Shown here: positions 44,453 to 52,933 of the stretch, piece after piece
Layout: the number at the start of each line of letters is the position of its first letter
Numbering within the stretch: the first letter of the stretch is position 1
Assembly: GCA_049324535.1 (NCBI GenBank)
Contig: JBMOOG010000001.1
Location: 62,001 to 126,000 of the forward strand
DNA length: 64,000 nucleotides
Direction: 5' to 3'
Source of the DNA: JBMOOG01 sp049324535
Lineage (GTDB): Bacteria; Pseudomonadota; Alphaproteobacteria; Rhodobacterales; Rhodobacteraceae
The notes under the pieces: generated by a model
Database searches by the model: none
Told to the model about the DNA's origin: nothing
Seen by the model: only the letters and a program-made list of their open reading frames with translations
Translations under genes and position numbers: made by a program

Positions 44453-45674
44453 GCGCGCGCACAAGAGGCTGCCGGCCGCGGCCGAGCGGGGCACAGCGGT
44501 GTCGGTCGTGGTGCTGGCGCCCCCGCCGCAGGCGTCCGCGCCGCGCGCTGCGGGCCGGGATCGCCGGCTGGATGTGTTCCGGGGCATCGCGCTGGCGATG
44601 ATCTTCGTGAACCACGTGCCCGGCACCGTCTACGAGACGCTGACCTCGCGGAACTTCGGCTTCTCGGACGCGGCCGAGGGCTTCGTGTTCATGGCCGGCG
44701 TCTCGGCGGCGCTGGCCTACGGGCCGGGACTCGCGGCCGGGCCGCGGACGCCGACGGTCCTGCGGGTCTGGGGGCGGTCCTGGACGCTCTACCTGGTGCA
44801 CCTGCTCATCCTGGCCTGGGCGCTGGCGATCGCGGCGGGGACCGAGCGGTTCTTCGGCGTCCCGGACCTTTTGTCGGCGAACAACATCCAGCATCTGGGC
44901 AGCGATCTGACCGGGGTGCTGGTGGGCCTTCCGCTGCTGACCCACCAGCCCGGATACGTCAACATCCTGCCCCTCTACATGATCCTGCTGCTGGCGGCGC
45001 CGGCGGCGATCGTTGCGGCCCACCGCCATCCCAAGGCGACCATGGCGGCCTCGGTCGCGCTCTGGGCGGTGGCGGGGGTCTTCACGATCGACCTGCCGAA
45101 CTTTCCGACCGAGGGCGGGTGGTTCTTCAATCCGCTGGCCTGGCAGATCCTGTTCGTGGCCGGGCTCTGCACCGGGCTTGCGCTGCGGCGGGGCCGACGC
45201 TTCGTCCCGGCCTCGCCGTGGCTCTTCGCCCTGTCGGCCGGGTATCTGGTCCTGTCGCTGGTCTGGGTGCGCTGGCCCGCCTTCGCGGCGGTCGGGAACG
45301 AGGCCATGGCCGGGCTGGCCCGGCTGGGGGCACCGCCGCTGCTGCGCGACTTCGACAAGACCTACGTCGCCTTGCCCCGCCTGCTGCATATCCTCTGCCT
45401 CGTCTATGTGGTGAGCTGCCTTGCACCGCTGCGCCGGTTCAGCGAAAGCCGCTGGGCGGCGCCTCTGGCCCTTCTGGGGCGCCAGGCGCTTCCGGTCTTC
45501 GCGCTCGGCACCATTCTGGCCTTCCTCGCGCAGGCCGGGCGCGCGGTCGGGCCGGATTCCATCCTCCTCGACACCGTGCTGATCGCGACCGGTCTTGCGC
45601 TGATGCTGGCAATGGCGGCGGCGCGCGAATGGGCGCGCGGGCAGACCCGGCCGGTTCCGGCTCTGCCTCGCTGA
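44418..45674 (+). CDS. opgC: OpgC-family glucan succinyltransferase (membrane protein)
   Basis: This 418-residue polytopic protein has about ten helices and the OpgC/acyltransferase-3-like opening RLDVFRGIALAMIFVNHVPG, with Arg, Asp and His in the expected N-terminal helix, then DAAEGFVFMAGVSAALAYGP. OpgC transfers succinyl groups to periplasmic glucans, making them anionic; in R. sphaeroides it is in the same operon. ATG 44418 has CGGAGAGACC in front, so it begins inside opgH; ATG 44445 is an alternative. It ends the operon 66 bp before motB. Confidence 0.87.
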   Translation: MTTARPSPSMPERAHKRLPAAAERGTAVSVVVLAPPPQASAPRAAGRDRRLDVFRGIALAMIFVNHVPGTVYETLTSRNFGFSDAAEGFVFMAGVSAALAYGPGLAAGPRTPTVLRVWGRSWTLYLVHLLILAWALAIAAGTERFFGVPDLLSANNIQHLGSDLTGVLVGLPLLTHQPGYVNILPLYMILLLAAPAAIVAAHRHPKATMAASVALWAVAGVFTIDLPNFPTEGGWFFNPLAWQILFVAGLCTGLALRRGRRFVPASPWLFALSAGYLVLSLVWVRWPAFAAVGNEAMAGLARLGAPPLLRDFDKTYVALPRLLHILCLVYVVSCLAPLRRFSESRWAAPLALLGRQALPVFALGTILAFLAQAGRAVGPDSILLDTVLIATGLALMLAMAAAREWARGQTRPVPALPR

Positions 45675-45678
45675 GCCC

Positions 45679-45693
45679 TTAGCCTCGGCTTAA
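45679..45693 (+). promoter_or_regulatory. CtrA-like box (TTAG-N7-TTAA) upstream of motB
   Basis: TTAG at 45679 and TTAAC at 45690 are separated by 7 nt, one mismatch from the CtrA consensus TTAA-N7-TTAA(C). The second half begins 51 nt before motB. Ten nt further comes TCAGG, a shared downstream element of this set. Confidence 0.55.
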
Positions 45694-45740
45694 CCGGCCG
45701 CTGTCAGGATCGCGGCGGGTGAAGAGGGAAGGCCAGTGAC

Positions 45741-46592
45741 ATGAACGGGCGCAACACGGCCGCGCCAGTCATCATCAAGCGCAAGAAGATCGTTGCCGGC
45801 GGCGGGCATCACGGCGGGGCCTGGAAGGTGGCCTATGCCGATTTCGTCACCGCCATGATGGCGTTCTTCATGCTGATGTGGCTGCTGAACGCGACGACGG
45901 AAAAACAGCGCAAGGGTCTTGCGGACTATTTCAACCCGACGATCCCGATCAACCGGATCTCGGGCGGGGGCGACGGGGCGTTCGGCGGCCAGAGCGTGTT
46001 CTCGGAAGAGGTCGTGGCGCAGAACGGCACCGGCGCGTCAAGCCAGCGGCCGTCGGCCGAGCGGCAGGCGAAGGGCCCGTCGCAGCCCGTGCCGGACATC
46101 GCGCCCGAGGACCGGCGCGCGCTTGAGGAGATCGCGCGGAAGATCGACGAGGCGCTGATGGGTCTGGGGGGCGAAAGCGTCGCGAGCGCCGAGATCGCGC
46201 GGCACATCCTGGTCCGGGTGACCGACGAGGGGCTGATCGTCGAGATCTTCGACACCCCGGACCAGCCGCTCTTCGAGCCGGGAACGGCGGAGCCGCGCCC
46301 GGTTGCGGTGCAGCTTGTCCAGACCGTGACCGGGGTCTTCGCCCTGGCCGAGAACAGGGTTGCGGTCAACGGTCACGTGCAGGCCCATCCCAAGGTTCTG
46401 CAGTCCAATCCGGGCTGGGAGCTGTCGGCGGAACGGGCCATGGCCGTGCGCCGGATGATGGAGACCTCCGGGCTTGCGCCGGAGCGCCTCGACCGGGTGA
46501 GCGGCTTTGCCGATCGGCGGCCCTCGGCGGAAAATCCGCTCGCCCCCGGGAACAACCGGATCGAGATCATCCTGCTCCGGAGCAGGCCCTAA
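45741..46592 (+). CDS. motB: Flagellar motor stator protein MotB
   Basis: The 283-residue protein has a basic cytoplasmic start, one membrane helix with the proton-relay Asp34 in YADFVTAMMAFFMLMWLL, a plug/linker segment, and a C-terminal OmpA-like peptidoglycan-binding domain (about 150-283) ending NNRIEIILLR. With MotA it forms the proton-driven stator. Here motB is 13 kb from motA. Its stop overlaps the end of convergent pxpC by 4 bp. ATG 45741 follows AGAGGGAAGG. Confidence 0.92.
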   Translation: MNGRNTAAPVIIKRKKIVAGGGHHGGAWKVAYADFVTAMMAFFMLMWLLNATTEKQRKGLADYFNPTIPINRISGGGDGAFGGQSVFSEEVVAQNGTGASSQRPSAERQAKGPSQPVPDIAPEDRRALEEIARKIDEALMGLGGESVASAEIARHILVRVTDEGLIVEIFDTPDQPLFEPGTAEPRPVAVQLVQTVTGVFALAENRVAVNGHVQAHPKVLQSNPGWELSAERAMAVRRMMETSGLAPERLDRVSGFADRRPSAENPLAPGNNRIEIILLRSRP

Positions 46593-47545
46593 GGGCGCGG
46601 CCGGCTGCGGGCAAGCGCGGCCAGATAGGTCTCGACGGCGCGGGCGCGTTGCCGCGCGATCGGGCCGGTATCGGCGGGTTCAATGGCCAGGAAGCGGACC
46701 GGGCGGCCGGGACGCACCTGCGCGAAGCCATCGAGATCGGCGTCGAGCACGGTTGCGATCCGGGGGTAGCCCCCCGTCGTCTGGTGATCGGCCATCAGCA
46801 CGGTCGGAACCCCGTCCCCCGCGATCTGGACCGACCCGCGCGCGATGGGCGCTGACGGCATGTCCAGCGCGGCGTCGGGCGCAATCGCGGGGCCTGACAG
46901 CCGGGTTCCCATCCGGTCGAAGGACGCCGTCACCCGCCAGACCGCCGCTTGCAGGTCCTCGATCGCCGCGGCGGGAAAGTAGTGGTCCTGCGGCCCAAGG
47001 GTCACGCGCAGCACCGGGTTCGGCCGCGCAAGGATCGGGCAGGGGAAGGGGCCGCGGGGCAGGTCGCGCAAGGCGGCGTCCCGCACGGTGACGCCATCGC
47101 CGGGGCGCAGAGTACCGCCGCCCAGCCCCGAGGGGGCGTGGGTGGCCATGCTTCCCAGCCAGAGGCGGCCCGCCAGGGTTCCGGCCAGCGCAAGATAGCA
47201 CCAGTTGCCCCAGTGGCCCGGCCGCAGCGCCAGACGCTCACCCGCGCGCAGCGCGCCGGTCATCCAGGACCCCGCCTGCGTTCCGGCGTGCTCGACCCCG
47301 AAGCCGCCGCCCGCGACGGCGAAGCTCAGTCCGCCGGTCCGGCACTCGACCACGAGGCCCCCCGCCGACACCTCGATGGCCGGAGCATCCGGCGGGTTGC
47401 CGATCGCCATATTGGCGGCCCGGAACGCCAGGCGATCCATCGGACCCGAGGCCGGCACCCCGAAGCGCGCCATCCCGGGGCGACCGCCGTCCTGGATCGT
47501 CACATGCGGTCCGGCGGCGACCACCGTCAGGAGCGCCTCGCTCAT
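46589..47545 (-). CDS. pxpC: 5-oxoprolinase subunit PxpC (carboxyltransferase-like)
   Basis: This 318-residue protein shows the family pattern VTIQDGGRPGMARFGVPASG, MDRLAFRAANMAIGNP, VRPGDGVTV-type loop and MADHQTTGGYPRIATV. With PxpA and PxpB it forms the bacterial ATP-dependent 5-oxoprolinase that opens the pyroglutamate ring to glutamate; the family was formerly annotated as allophanate hydrolase subunit 2 or biotin-dependent carboxyltransferase. Its start overlaps the pxpB stop by 4 bp. It is convergent with motB. Confidence 0.88.
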   Translation of the reverse strand: MSEALLTVVAAGPHVTIQDGGRPGMARFGVPASGPMDRLAFRAANMAIGNPPDAPAIEVSAGGLVVECRTGGLSFAVAGGGFGVEHAGTQAGSWMTGALRAGERLALRPGHWGNWCYLALAGTLAGRLWLGSMATHAPSGLGGGTLRPGDGVTVRDAALRDLPRGPFPCPILARPNPVLRVTLGPQDHYFPAAAIEDLQAAVWRVTASFDRMGTRLSGPAIAPDAALDMPSAPIARGSVQIAGDGVPTVLMADHQTTGGYPRIATVLDADLDGFAQVRPGRPVRFLAIEPADTGPIARQRARAVETYLAALARSRPRP

Positions 47546-48219
47546 GGCTGACCTTCCTCGAACTGCGCGCGCGAGATCCGGCGGAACCGCACGCGGTCCC
47601 CGATGTCGAACCGGAAGGGGCGATCCGAGGCCGCGTCGAGGATGCGGTCCGGCGACCGGCCGATGACCCACCAGCCGGTCGGCATGGTCAGCGTGGTGAC
47701 CAGACACTGCGGCCCCGCGATGATGACACTGCCCGCGCTCACGCCGCGGCGGGCGACGGATCGGCGGGGCAGGCGGATCGAAGCGGGAACCCCGGCCAGA
47801 TAGGCATAGCCGGGCGCGAAGCCGTACATCGCGACGTCGTAGGTGCCGGAAAGGTGCGCGGCAATGACCGCCTCGGTGTCGAGCCCGAGTCGCGTGGCCG
47901 CTTCGGCGAGGTCCGGTGCAAGGTCGGGGTCGTAGCAGACGCCGATGGTGTGCAGCGCACCCGCGCGCCGTTCCGGCGGCCCGGCACCGATGCGGGCACG
48001 CAGGGCCGAAGCGACCGCCGCGTGATCGGTCATCAGCGGGTCGAAGGTGACGAGAAGGCTCGTGTAGGCCGGGACCGTCTCTCTCTGACCGGGGATCGGC
48101 CGGTCGGCGAGCGACCGGTCGAGGGCGAGCACCGCCGCCTGCGCCTCGGGGTCGATGACCTCGGAGAAGTCGACGTGCAGGGCATGCTCGGCCACCGGAC
48201 GAAAGACGGGCGGGACCAT
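47542..48219 (-). CDS. pxpB: 5-oxoprolinase subunit PxpB (KipI-like)
   Basis: The 225-residue protein carries the PxpB/KipI features: an N-terminal LHVDFSEVIDPEAQAAVLAL, a YTSLLVTFDP strand, and the catalytic-like core YDVAMYGFAPGYAYLAGVP followed by RGVSAGSVIIAGPQC and GWWVIGRSP. It works with PxpC and PxpA in 5-oxoproline hydrolysis. It lies 3 bp after pxpA and overlaps pxpC (ATGA), showing a coupled three-gene operon. GTG/ATG alternatives at the start are minor. Confidence 0.9.
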   Translation of the reverse strand: MVPPVFRPVAEHALHVDFSEVIDPEAQAAVLALDRSLADRPIPGQRETVPAYTSLLVTFDPLMTDHAAVASALRARIGAGPPERRAGALHTIGVCYDPDLAPDLAEAATRLGLDTEAVIAAHLSGTYDVAMYGFAPGYAYLAGVPASIRLPRRSVARRGVSAGSVIIAGPQCLVTTLTMPTGWWVIGRSPDRILDAASDRPFRFDIGDRVRFRRISRAQFEEGQP

Positions 48220-48222
48220 CGG

Positions 48223-48987
48223 TCAGGGCCCGAGGAAGGGCGCCACGGTGACGCCGGCGGCCTCGAGCCGCTCGCGCAGCCTTGCGGCCATGGCCACGGC
48301 GCCGGGGCTGTCGCCGTGCACGCAGATCGAGTGTGCGGCCAGCCGGACCGGGGCCCCGTCGACCGTCGGCATGAGGCCGCTTTCCAGAAAGGCGATCATC
48401 CGGTCCGCCGCCTCGTCCGGATCGTGGATCATCGCCTGCGGGTGTCCCCGGGGAACGAGGCGGCCATTCGCGAGATAGCCGCGGTCGGCGAAGACCTCGG
48501 ACCAGACCGAAAGCCCCGCCTCGCGCGCCGCCTCCTCGAGCAGCGTGCCCGATATGGCAAGCATCGCAAGATCCGGCGCGATCGCGCGGACCGCGCCGGT
48601 GATGGCCGCAGCCACGGCGGCGTCGTCCGCGGCCAGATTGGCGAGCGCCCCGTGCGGCTTGACGTAGCGGACCGCGGTTCCGGCCAGCCGCGCCACGGCC
48701 GACAGGGCTCCGACCTGCGCCGCAATCATCCGCCCGATCTCGGCGGGCTGCATCGGGATCACCCGGCGGCCGAAGCCCTCGCGATCGACGTAGCCGGGAT
48801 GGGCACCCACGCAGACGCCGCGCAGGACGGCCTCGCGCAGGGTGGCGAACATCGTTTCGGGATCGCCGGCGTGGCCGCCGCAGGCAATGTTGGCCGAGGT
48901 CACGATCCCCAGCATGGCACGGTCGTCGCCCAGCGACCAGGGACCGTAGCCCTCGCCCAGATCCGAGTTGAGGTCGATTCGCGGCAT
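48223..48987 (-). CDS. pxpA: 5-oxoprolinase subunit PxpA (LamB/YcsF family)
   Basis: This 254-residue protein starts with the family signature IDLNSDLGEGYGPW and contains SANIACGGHAGDPETM, GAHPGYVDREGFGRR, VKPHGALAN and SICVHGDSPGAV. PxpA is the ring-opening subunit of 5-oxoprolinase. It is first in the leftward pxpABC operon, and its promoter must lie in the 154 bp shared with divergent flgE. The operon splits motB from flgE and has no flagellar role known. Confidence 0.92.
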   Translation of the reverse strand: MPRIDLNSDLGEGYGPWSLGDDRAMLGIVTSANIACGGHAGDPETMFATLREAVLRGVCVGAHPGYVDREGFGRRVIPMQPAEIGRMIAAQVGALSAVARLAGTAVRYVKPHGALANLAADDAAVAAAITGAVRAIAPDLAMLAISGTLLEEAAREAGLSVWSEVFADRGYLANGRLVPRGHPQAMIHDPDEAADRMIAFLESGLMPTVDGAPVRLAAHSICVHGDSPGAVAMAARLRERLEAAGVTVAPFLGP

Positions 48988-49078
48988 GCACCCCCCGGGG
49001 CCCCGATCCGGCGGGGCGGTCGCGATGGAACACCGCCTGTCCGGGCCAGGCAAGAGCCGGTCGAGTGCCGGGCTTGTG

Positions 49079-49093
49079 TTAGCCGGCCGTTAA
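49079..49093 (+). promoter_or_regulatory. CtrA-like box (TTAG-N7-TTAA) upstream of flgE
   Basis: TTAG at 49079 and TTAA at 49090 are 7 nt apart, the same form as before motB, and the second half lies 52 nt before flgE. CCAGG follows 11 nt after. The downstream 25 nt also align with the motB promoter region. Confidence 0.55.
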
Positions 49094-49141
49094 GCCGCCG
49101 TGTGCCAGGTTGGCGGTGACGGAATCGCAAAGGACGACACG

Positions 49142-50449
49142 ATGTCGATCTCCTCCTCGCTCAATGCCGGCGTCGCCGGTCTGGCCGCCAACGCCACCCG
49201 CCTCGCCACGATCTCGGACAACATCGCCAACTCGGGCACCTACGGCTACAAGCGCGCCGCCGCGGACTTCGAAAGCATGGTCATCCAGCAGTCGCGCGGC
49301 GCCGGCGTCTATTCCGCCGGTGGCGTGCGCGCCGTCAGTTCGCGCCAGATCGACGAAAGGGGAACCCTGGTCTCGACGGCGAACGCGCTCGATCTCGCCA
49401 TCGCCGGGCGCGGCATGTTCCCGGTGACCGAGGCGGTCTCTCTCGATTCGATCATGGGTGAACGGCCCATGATGATGACGACCACCGGGGCGTTCCGGGC
49501 GGACGCCAGCGGCGTCCTGCGGACGCAGACCGGGCTTGTCCTGCTCGGCTGGCCCGCCAACGCCGACGGCAGCATCCCGGTGATGCCGCGCGACACCATG
49601 GCCGGACTTCAGCCGGTGGTGGTCAACGCCAACCAGACCGCGGGCGATCCGACGACCACGATGAAGCTGGGCGTGAACCTGCCGGCCACGGCGACGATGG
49701 CCGGCGCCTCCGGTGATACCCTGCCGCTGTCGATCGAGTATTTCGGCAATCTCGGAACTTCGGACAGTCTCGCGATCACCTTCACGCCGACCGTGCCGGC
49801 CACCGGGTCCTCCAATGCCTGGACCATGCAGGTGCGCGACAGTGCGCAGGGGAACGCGGTCATCGGCGAATACGCGCTGGTCTTCGACGACACCCGCGGC
49901 AGTGGCGGGACGCTGGCCTCCGTCACTCCGATCTCTGGCGGCGCCTACGACCCGGTCGCGGGCACCATCGCACTGACCGTCGCGGGCGGCCCCCTGTCCA
50001 TGACTATCGGCCGATTGGGCGACCCCAACGGCCTGACCCAGTTGTCCGACAGCTTTGCGCCGAGCGCGATCACGAAGAACGGCTCGCCCGTGGGCAACCT
50101 GACCGCGGTCGAGGTCGACGAGCACGGCTCGGTCATCGCAACCTACGATTCCGGGTTCACGCGGCGCATCTATCAGATCCCCGTCGTGGACGTGCCGAAC
50201 CCCAACGGACTGATCGCGCTCGACAACCAGGCCTACAAGATCTCGCCGACCAGCGGGTCCTTCTTCCTGTGGGACGCGGGCGATGGTCCGACCGGCGCCG
50301 TGGTCGGCTATGCGCGTGAAGGATCCACGACCGATGTCGCGGCCGAGCTCACCGCCCTGATCCAGACCCAGCGCGCCTACTCGTCGAACGCCAAGGTGAT
50401 CCAGACCGTGGACGAGATGCTGCAGGAAACCACCAGCATCAAGCGCTGA
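49142..50449 (+). CDS. flgE: Flagellar hook protein FlgE
   Basis: The 435-residue hook subunit has the N-terminal rod/hook helix (SSLNAGVAGLAANATRLATI, then SDNIANSGTYGYKRA), a beta-rich centre, and the C-terminal helix VAAELTALIQTQRAYSSNAKVIQTVDEM split by one turn. It is shorter than some hook proteins but normal for the alphaproteobacterial type. AAAGGACGACACG precedes ATG 49142. It starts the rightward operon flgE-flgK-flgL-flgI; no flgD is adjacent. The product is exported by the flagellar secretion system without a signal peptide. Confidence 0.9.
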   Translation: MSISSSLNAGVAGLAANATRLATISDNIANSGTYGYKRAAADFESMVIQQSRGAGVYSAGGVRAVSSRQIDERGTLVSTANALDLAIAGRGMFPVTEAVSLDSIMGERPMMMTTTGAFRADASGVLRTQTGLVLLGWPANADGSIPVMPRDTMAGLQPVVVNANQTAGDPTTTMKLGVNLPATATMAGASGDTLPLSIEYFGNLGTSDSLAITFTPTVPATGSSNAWTMQVRDSAQGNAVIGEYALVFDDTRGSGGTLASVTPISGGAYDPVAGTIALTVAGGPLSMTIGRLGDPNGLTQLSDSFAPSAITKNGSPVGNLTAVEVDEHGSVIATYDSGFTRRIYQIPVVDVPNPNGLIALDNQAYKISPTSGSFFLWDAGDGPTGAVVGYAREGSTTDVAAELTALIQTQRAYSSNAKVIQTVDEMLQETTSIKR

Positions 50450-50462
50450 GGCGGGACCGGTC

Positions 50463-51917
50463 ATGTCGATCTCCACCGCCTTCGCCAACGCTCTCAGCGG
50501 GTTGAACGCCTCGGCCCGGGCCGCGCAGGTGACCTCGTCCAATGTCGCCAACGCCATGACCGAGGGTTATGCCCGCCGCGAACTGGTGGTGTCGTCCGTA
50601 TCGCTCGGCGGCACCGGTGGTGGCGTACGGGTGGTCGGCGTCGCCCGGCAGGTGAACCAGGGCGTGCTGGCCGACCGGCGGCTGGCCGATGCGACACTGG
50701 GGCGAGAGACGGTGCGGCGGGACTTCCTGCAGAGGGTGGAGACCGCGATCGGCACGCCCGAGGATGCGGGGTCCATGACCGCCAGCATCGCGGGCCTCGA
50801 CGCCGCGCTGATCGCGGCGGCGAGCCGACCCGACAGCGAAGCCCGGCTGCGCGCCGTCGCCGACGCGGCGAAGGCCGTCGCCGATCGCCTCCGGTCGGCC
50901 AGCGCCGAGGTTCAGGCGGCGCGTGCCGAGGCCGACAGGGCGATCGCGCGGGATGTGGCCGACCTGAACACGGACCTGGCGCTGGTCGACCGCCTCAACA
51001 CGGACATCCTTGCCTTTCGCAGTGCGGGGCAAGACACGACGGCGCTGATGGACCAGCGACAGGCGGCCGTCGACCGGATAGCCCGGATCGTACCCGTGCG
51101 GGAGCTTCAGGGCGAGAATGACCAGATCGCTCTCTACACCACCGGCGGCGCGCTTCTTCTGGAGGGGAAGCCGGTGGCGGTCGGCTTCACGCCGGCGGGG
51201 GTGGTCAGCGCCGACATGACGGTCGCCTCCGGGGCCCTGTCGGCGGTGTCCGTCGGCGGGCTTGCCGCGGGGGGGCCAGATGGGGGCGTGCTTCGCGGCG
51301 GGACGCTCGGCGCGCATCTCGAGGTGCGGGACAGTCTTGCGCCCGCGCTCCAGTCCCAGCTCGACGCCCTGGCGCGCGATCTGATCGAACGGTTCGAAGA
51401 GCCCGCGGTCGATCCCACCCGGCTTGCCGGCGATCCGGGGCTCTTCACCGACGCCGGCGCCGCCTTCGATCCGCTGGCCGAGACCGGGCTCGCCGCCCGC
51501 ATCGCCGTGAACGGCGCCGTCCTCCCGGAAATGGGTGGGGCGCTCTGGCGGCTCAGGGATGGGCTCGGGTCCGCGGGGCCGCTGGACGCGGGAAATGCCG
51601 CAGGCCTCAATGCCCTGTCCGACGCGCTCGGCGCGGCGCGCGTTCCGGCCTCGGGCTCCTTCCTCGGGGCGGCCCGCTCGGCCGCCGGGCTGGCCTCCGA
51701 TCTGCTGTCTCAGGTGGCCGGGGCCCGGCAGGAGGGTGAGAACCTCCAGACCCAGGCCGGCGCGCGGCAGGCGGCCCTGTCCCTCGTTCTGATGGAGGAT
51801 GGTGTCGATACCGACGCCGAAATGCAGACGCTTCTCTCGGTCGAACAGGCCTACGCTGCCAATGCCCGTGTGCTCAAGACACTGGACGACCTGCTTCAGT
51901 TGCTGATGGGAATCTGA
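50463..51917 (+). CDS. flgK: Flagellar hook-associated protein FlgK (HAP1)
   Basis: This 484-residue protein has the conserved N-terminus TAFANALSGLNASARAAQVT with SSNVANAMTEGYARRE, and the C-terminal helix with EDGVDTDAEMQTLLSVEQAY and ANARVLKTLDDLLQLLMGI. FlgK joins the hook to the filament junction. It follows flgE by 13 bp and precedes flgL by 2 bp. The N-terminus resembles that of flgE, as expected for axial proteins, but the length and C-terminus fix the identity. Confidence 0.92.
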   Translation: MSISTAFANALSGLNASARAAQVTSSNVANAMTEGYARRELVVSSVSLGGTGGGVRVVGVARQVNQGVLADRRLADATLGRETVRRDFLQRVETAIGTPEDAGSMTASIAGLDAALIAAASRPDSEARLRAVADAAKAVADRLRSASAEVQAARAEADRAIARDVADLNTDLALVDRLNTDILAFRSAGQDTTALMDQRQAAVDRIARIVPVRELQGENDQIALYTTGGALLLEGKPVAVGFTPAGVVSADMTVASGALSAVSVGGLAAGGPDGGVLRGGTLGAHLEVRDSLAPALQSQLDALARDLIERFEEPAVDPTRLAGDPGLFTDAGAAFDPLAETGLAARIAVNGAVLPEMGGALWRLRDGLGSAGPLDAGNAAGLNALSDALGAARVPASGSFLGAARSAAGLASDLLSQVAGARQEGENLQTQAGARQAALSLVLMEDGVDTDAEMQTLLSVEQAYAANARVLKTLDDLLQLLMGI

Positions 51918-51919
51918 CA

Positions 51920-52933
51920 ATGACCTACGGATCGGTCGGCGACCTTGCCCAGCTCTTCCAGGCGCGCCGGCAGCACGCCGACCTGCAGAAAACCGCGCTG
52001 CGGCTCTCGCAGGAGGTGACGACCGGCAAGGTTGCGGACCTTGCGGCAACCCTGCGCGGCGACTTCTCCGCGCTCGCCGACCTCGATCGCAGGCTCGCGC
52101 GGCTCGACGCCTTTCGGACGACCGCGGCCGAGGCCGGCCTCTTCGCGCAGGCCCAGCAGGAGTCGGTCGGTCAGGTCCAGGCCATGACGCAGGCGCTCGC
52201 ACAGGTTCTCATCGCCGCGCCCATGAACGCGACGGAAAGCCTTGCCCAGGCAGCGGCGATCGAGGCGCGGACCAAGCTCGATTCGGCCGTCGCGGCGCTG
52301 AACACCTCCGTCGCCGGGCAATACGTGCTTTCCGGCGGGGCGACCGATCGTCCACCCCTTGCCGGGGCGCAGGATCTGCTTGATGCGCTGGCCGTCGCGG
52401 TGTCCGGCCAGGTGACGGCCACGGACATCGAGGCGGCCGTCACTGCCTGGTTCGATTCCCCGGCTGGGGGAGGCGGCTTTCTCGACGTCATCTACCGAGG
52501 CTCCTCCTCGGCGCTTGCCGCCTGGCCGGTCGGCCAGGATGTCCGGGTGTCAATGGACCTTCGGGCTGACGATCCTGCTTTGCGGTCGGCCCTCAAGGGG
52601 CTCGCGCTCGCGGCGCTGGTGGCCGAGCCGGCCGTTCCCGGGGATCTGGCGACCCGCACGGCACTTGTGCGGCGAGCGGGCGAGACACTCATGGCGGCGG
52701 ATGGTGGGCTGACCGCGCTTCGGGCCCGTATCGGCAGTGCGGAATCGGCGATCGCCGAGGCGGTGACTCGAACCGGTTCCGAGCGTTCGGCAAGCGAAAT
52801 CGCCCGGGCCGGCCTGATCGCCGCCGACCCGTACGCGACGGCGACGTCCCTGCAGGAGACGACGACCCAGATCGAGACGCTCTATGCCATGACGGCTCGG
52901 CTCTCCCGCCTCACGCTGACGGACTATCTCTGA
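51920..52933 (+). CDS. flgL: Flagellar hook-associated protein FlgL (HAP3)
   Basis: The 337-residue flagellin-like protein has an N-terminal coiled coil (LAQLFQARRQHADLQKTALR, LSQEVTTGKVADLA) and a C-terminal helix (EIARAGLIAADPYATATSLQ, ETTTQIETLYAMTARLSRLT) that mimic flagellin D0/D1. FlgL forms the second junction ring between FlgK and the filament. Its stop overlaps the ATG of flgI (TGATG). Confidence 0.9.
   Translation: MTYGSVGDLAQLFQARRQHADLQKTALRLSQEVTTGKVADLAATLRGDFSALADLDRRLARLDAFRTTAAEAGLFAQAQQESVGQVQAMTQALAQVLIAAPMNATESLAQAAAIEARTKLDSAVAALNTSVAGQYVLSGGATDRPPLAGAQDLLDALAVAVSGQVTATDIEAAVTAWFDSPAGGGGFLDVIYRGSSSALAAWPVGQDVRVSMDLRADDPALRSALKGLALAALVAEPAVPGDLATRTALVRRAGETLMAADGGLTALRARIGSAESAIAEAVTRTGSERSASEIARAGLIAADPYATATSLQETTTQIETLYAMTARLSRLTLTDYL

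Noticed and set aside
45675..45740. Sigma-54-type (GG-N10-GC) promoter before motB
   Set aside because: No TGGCAC-N5-TTGC spacing was found; the CtrA-like box is the better explanation.
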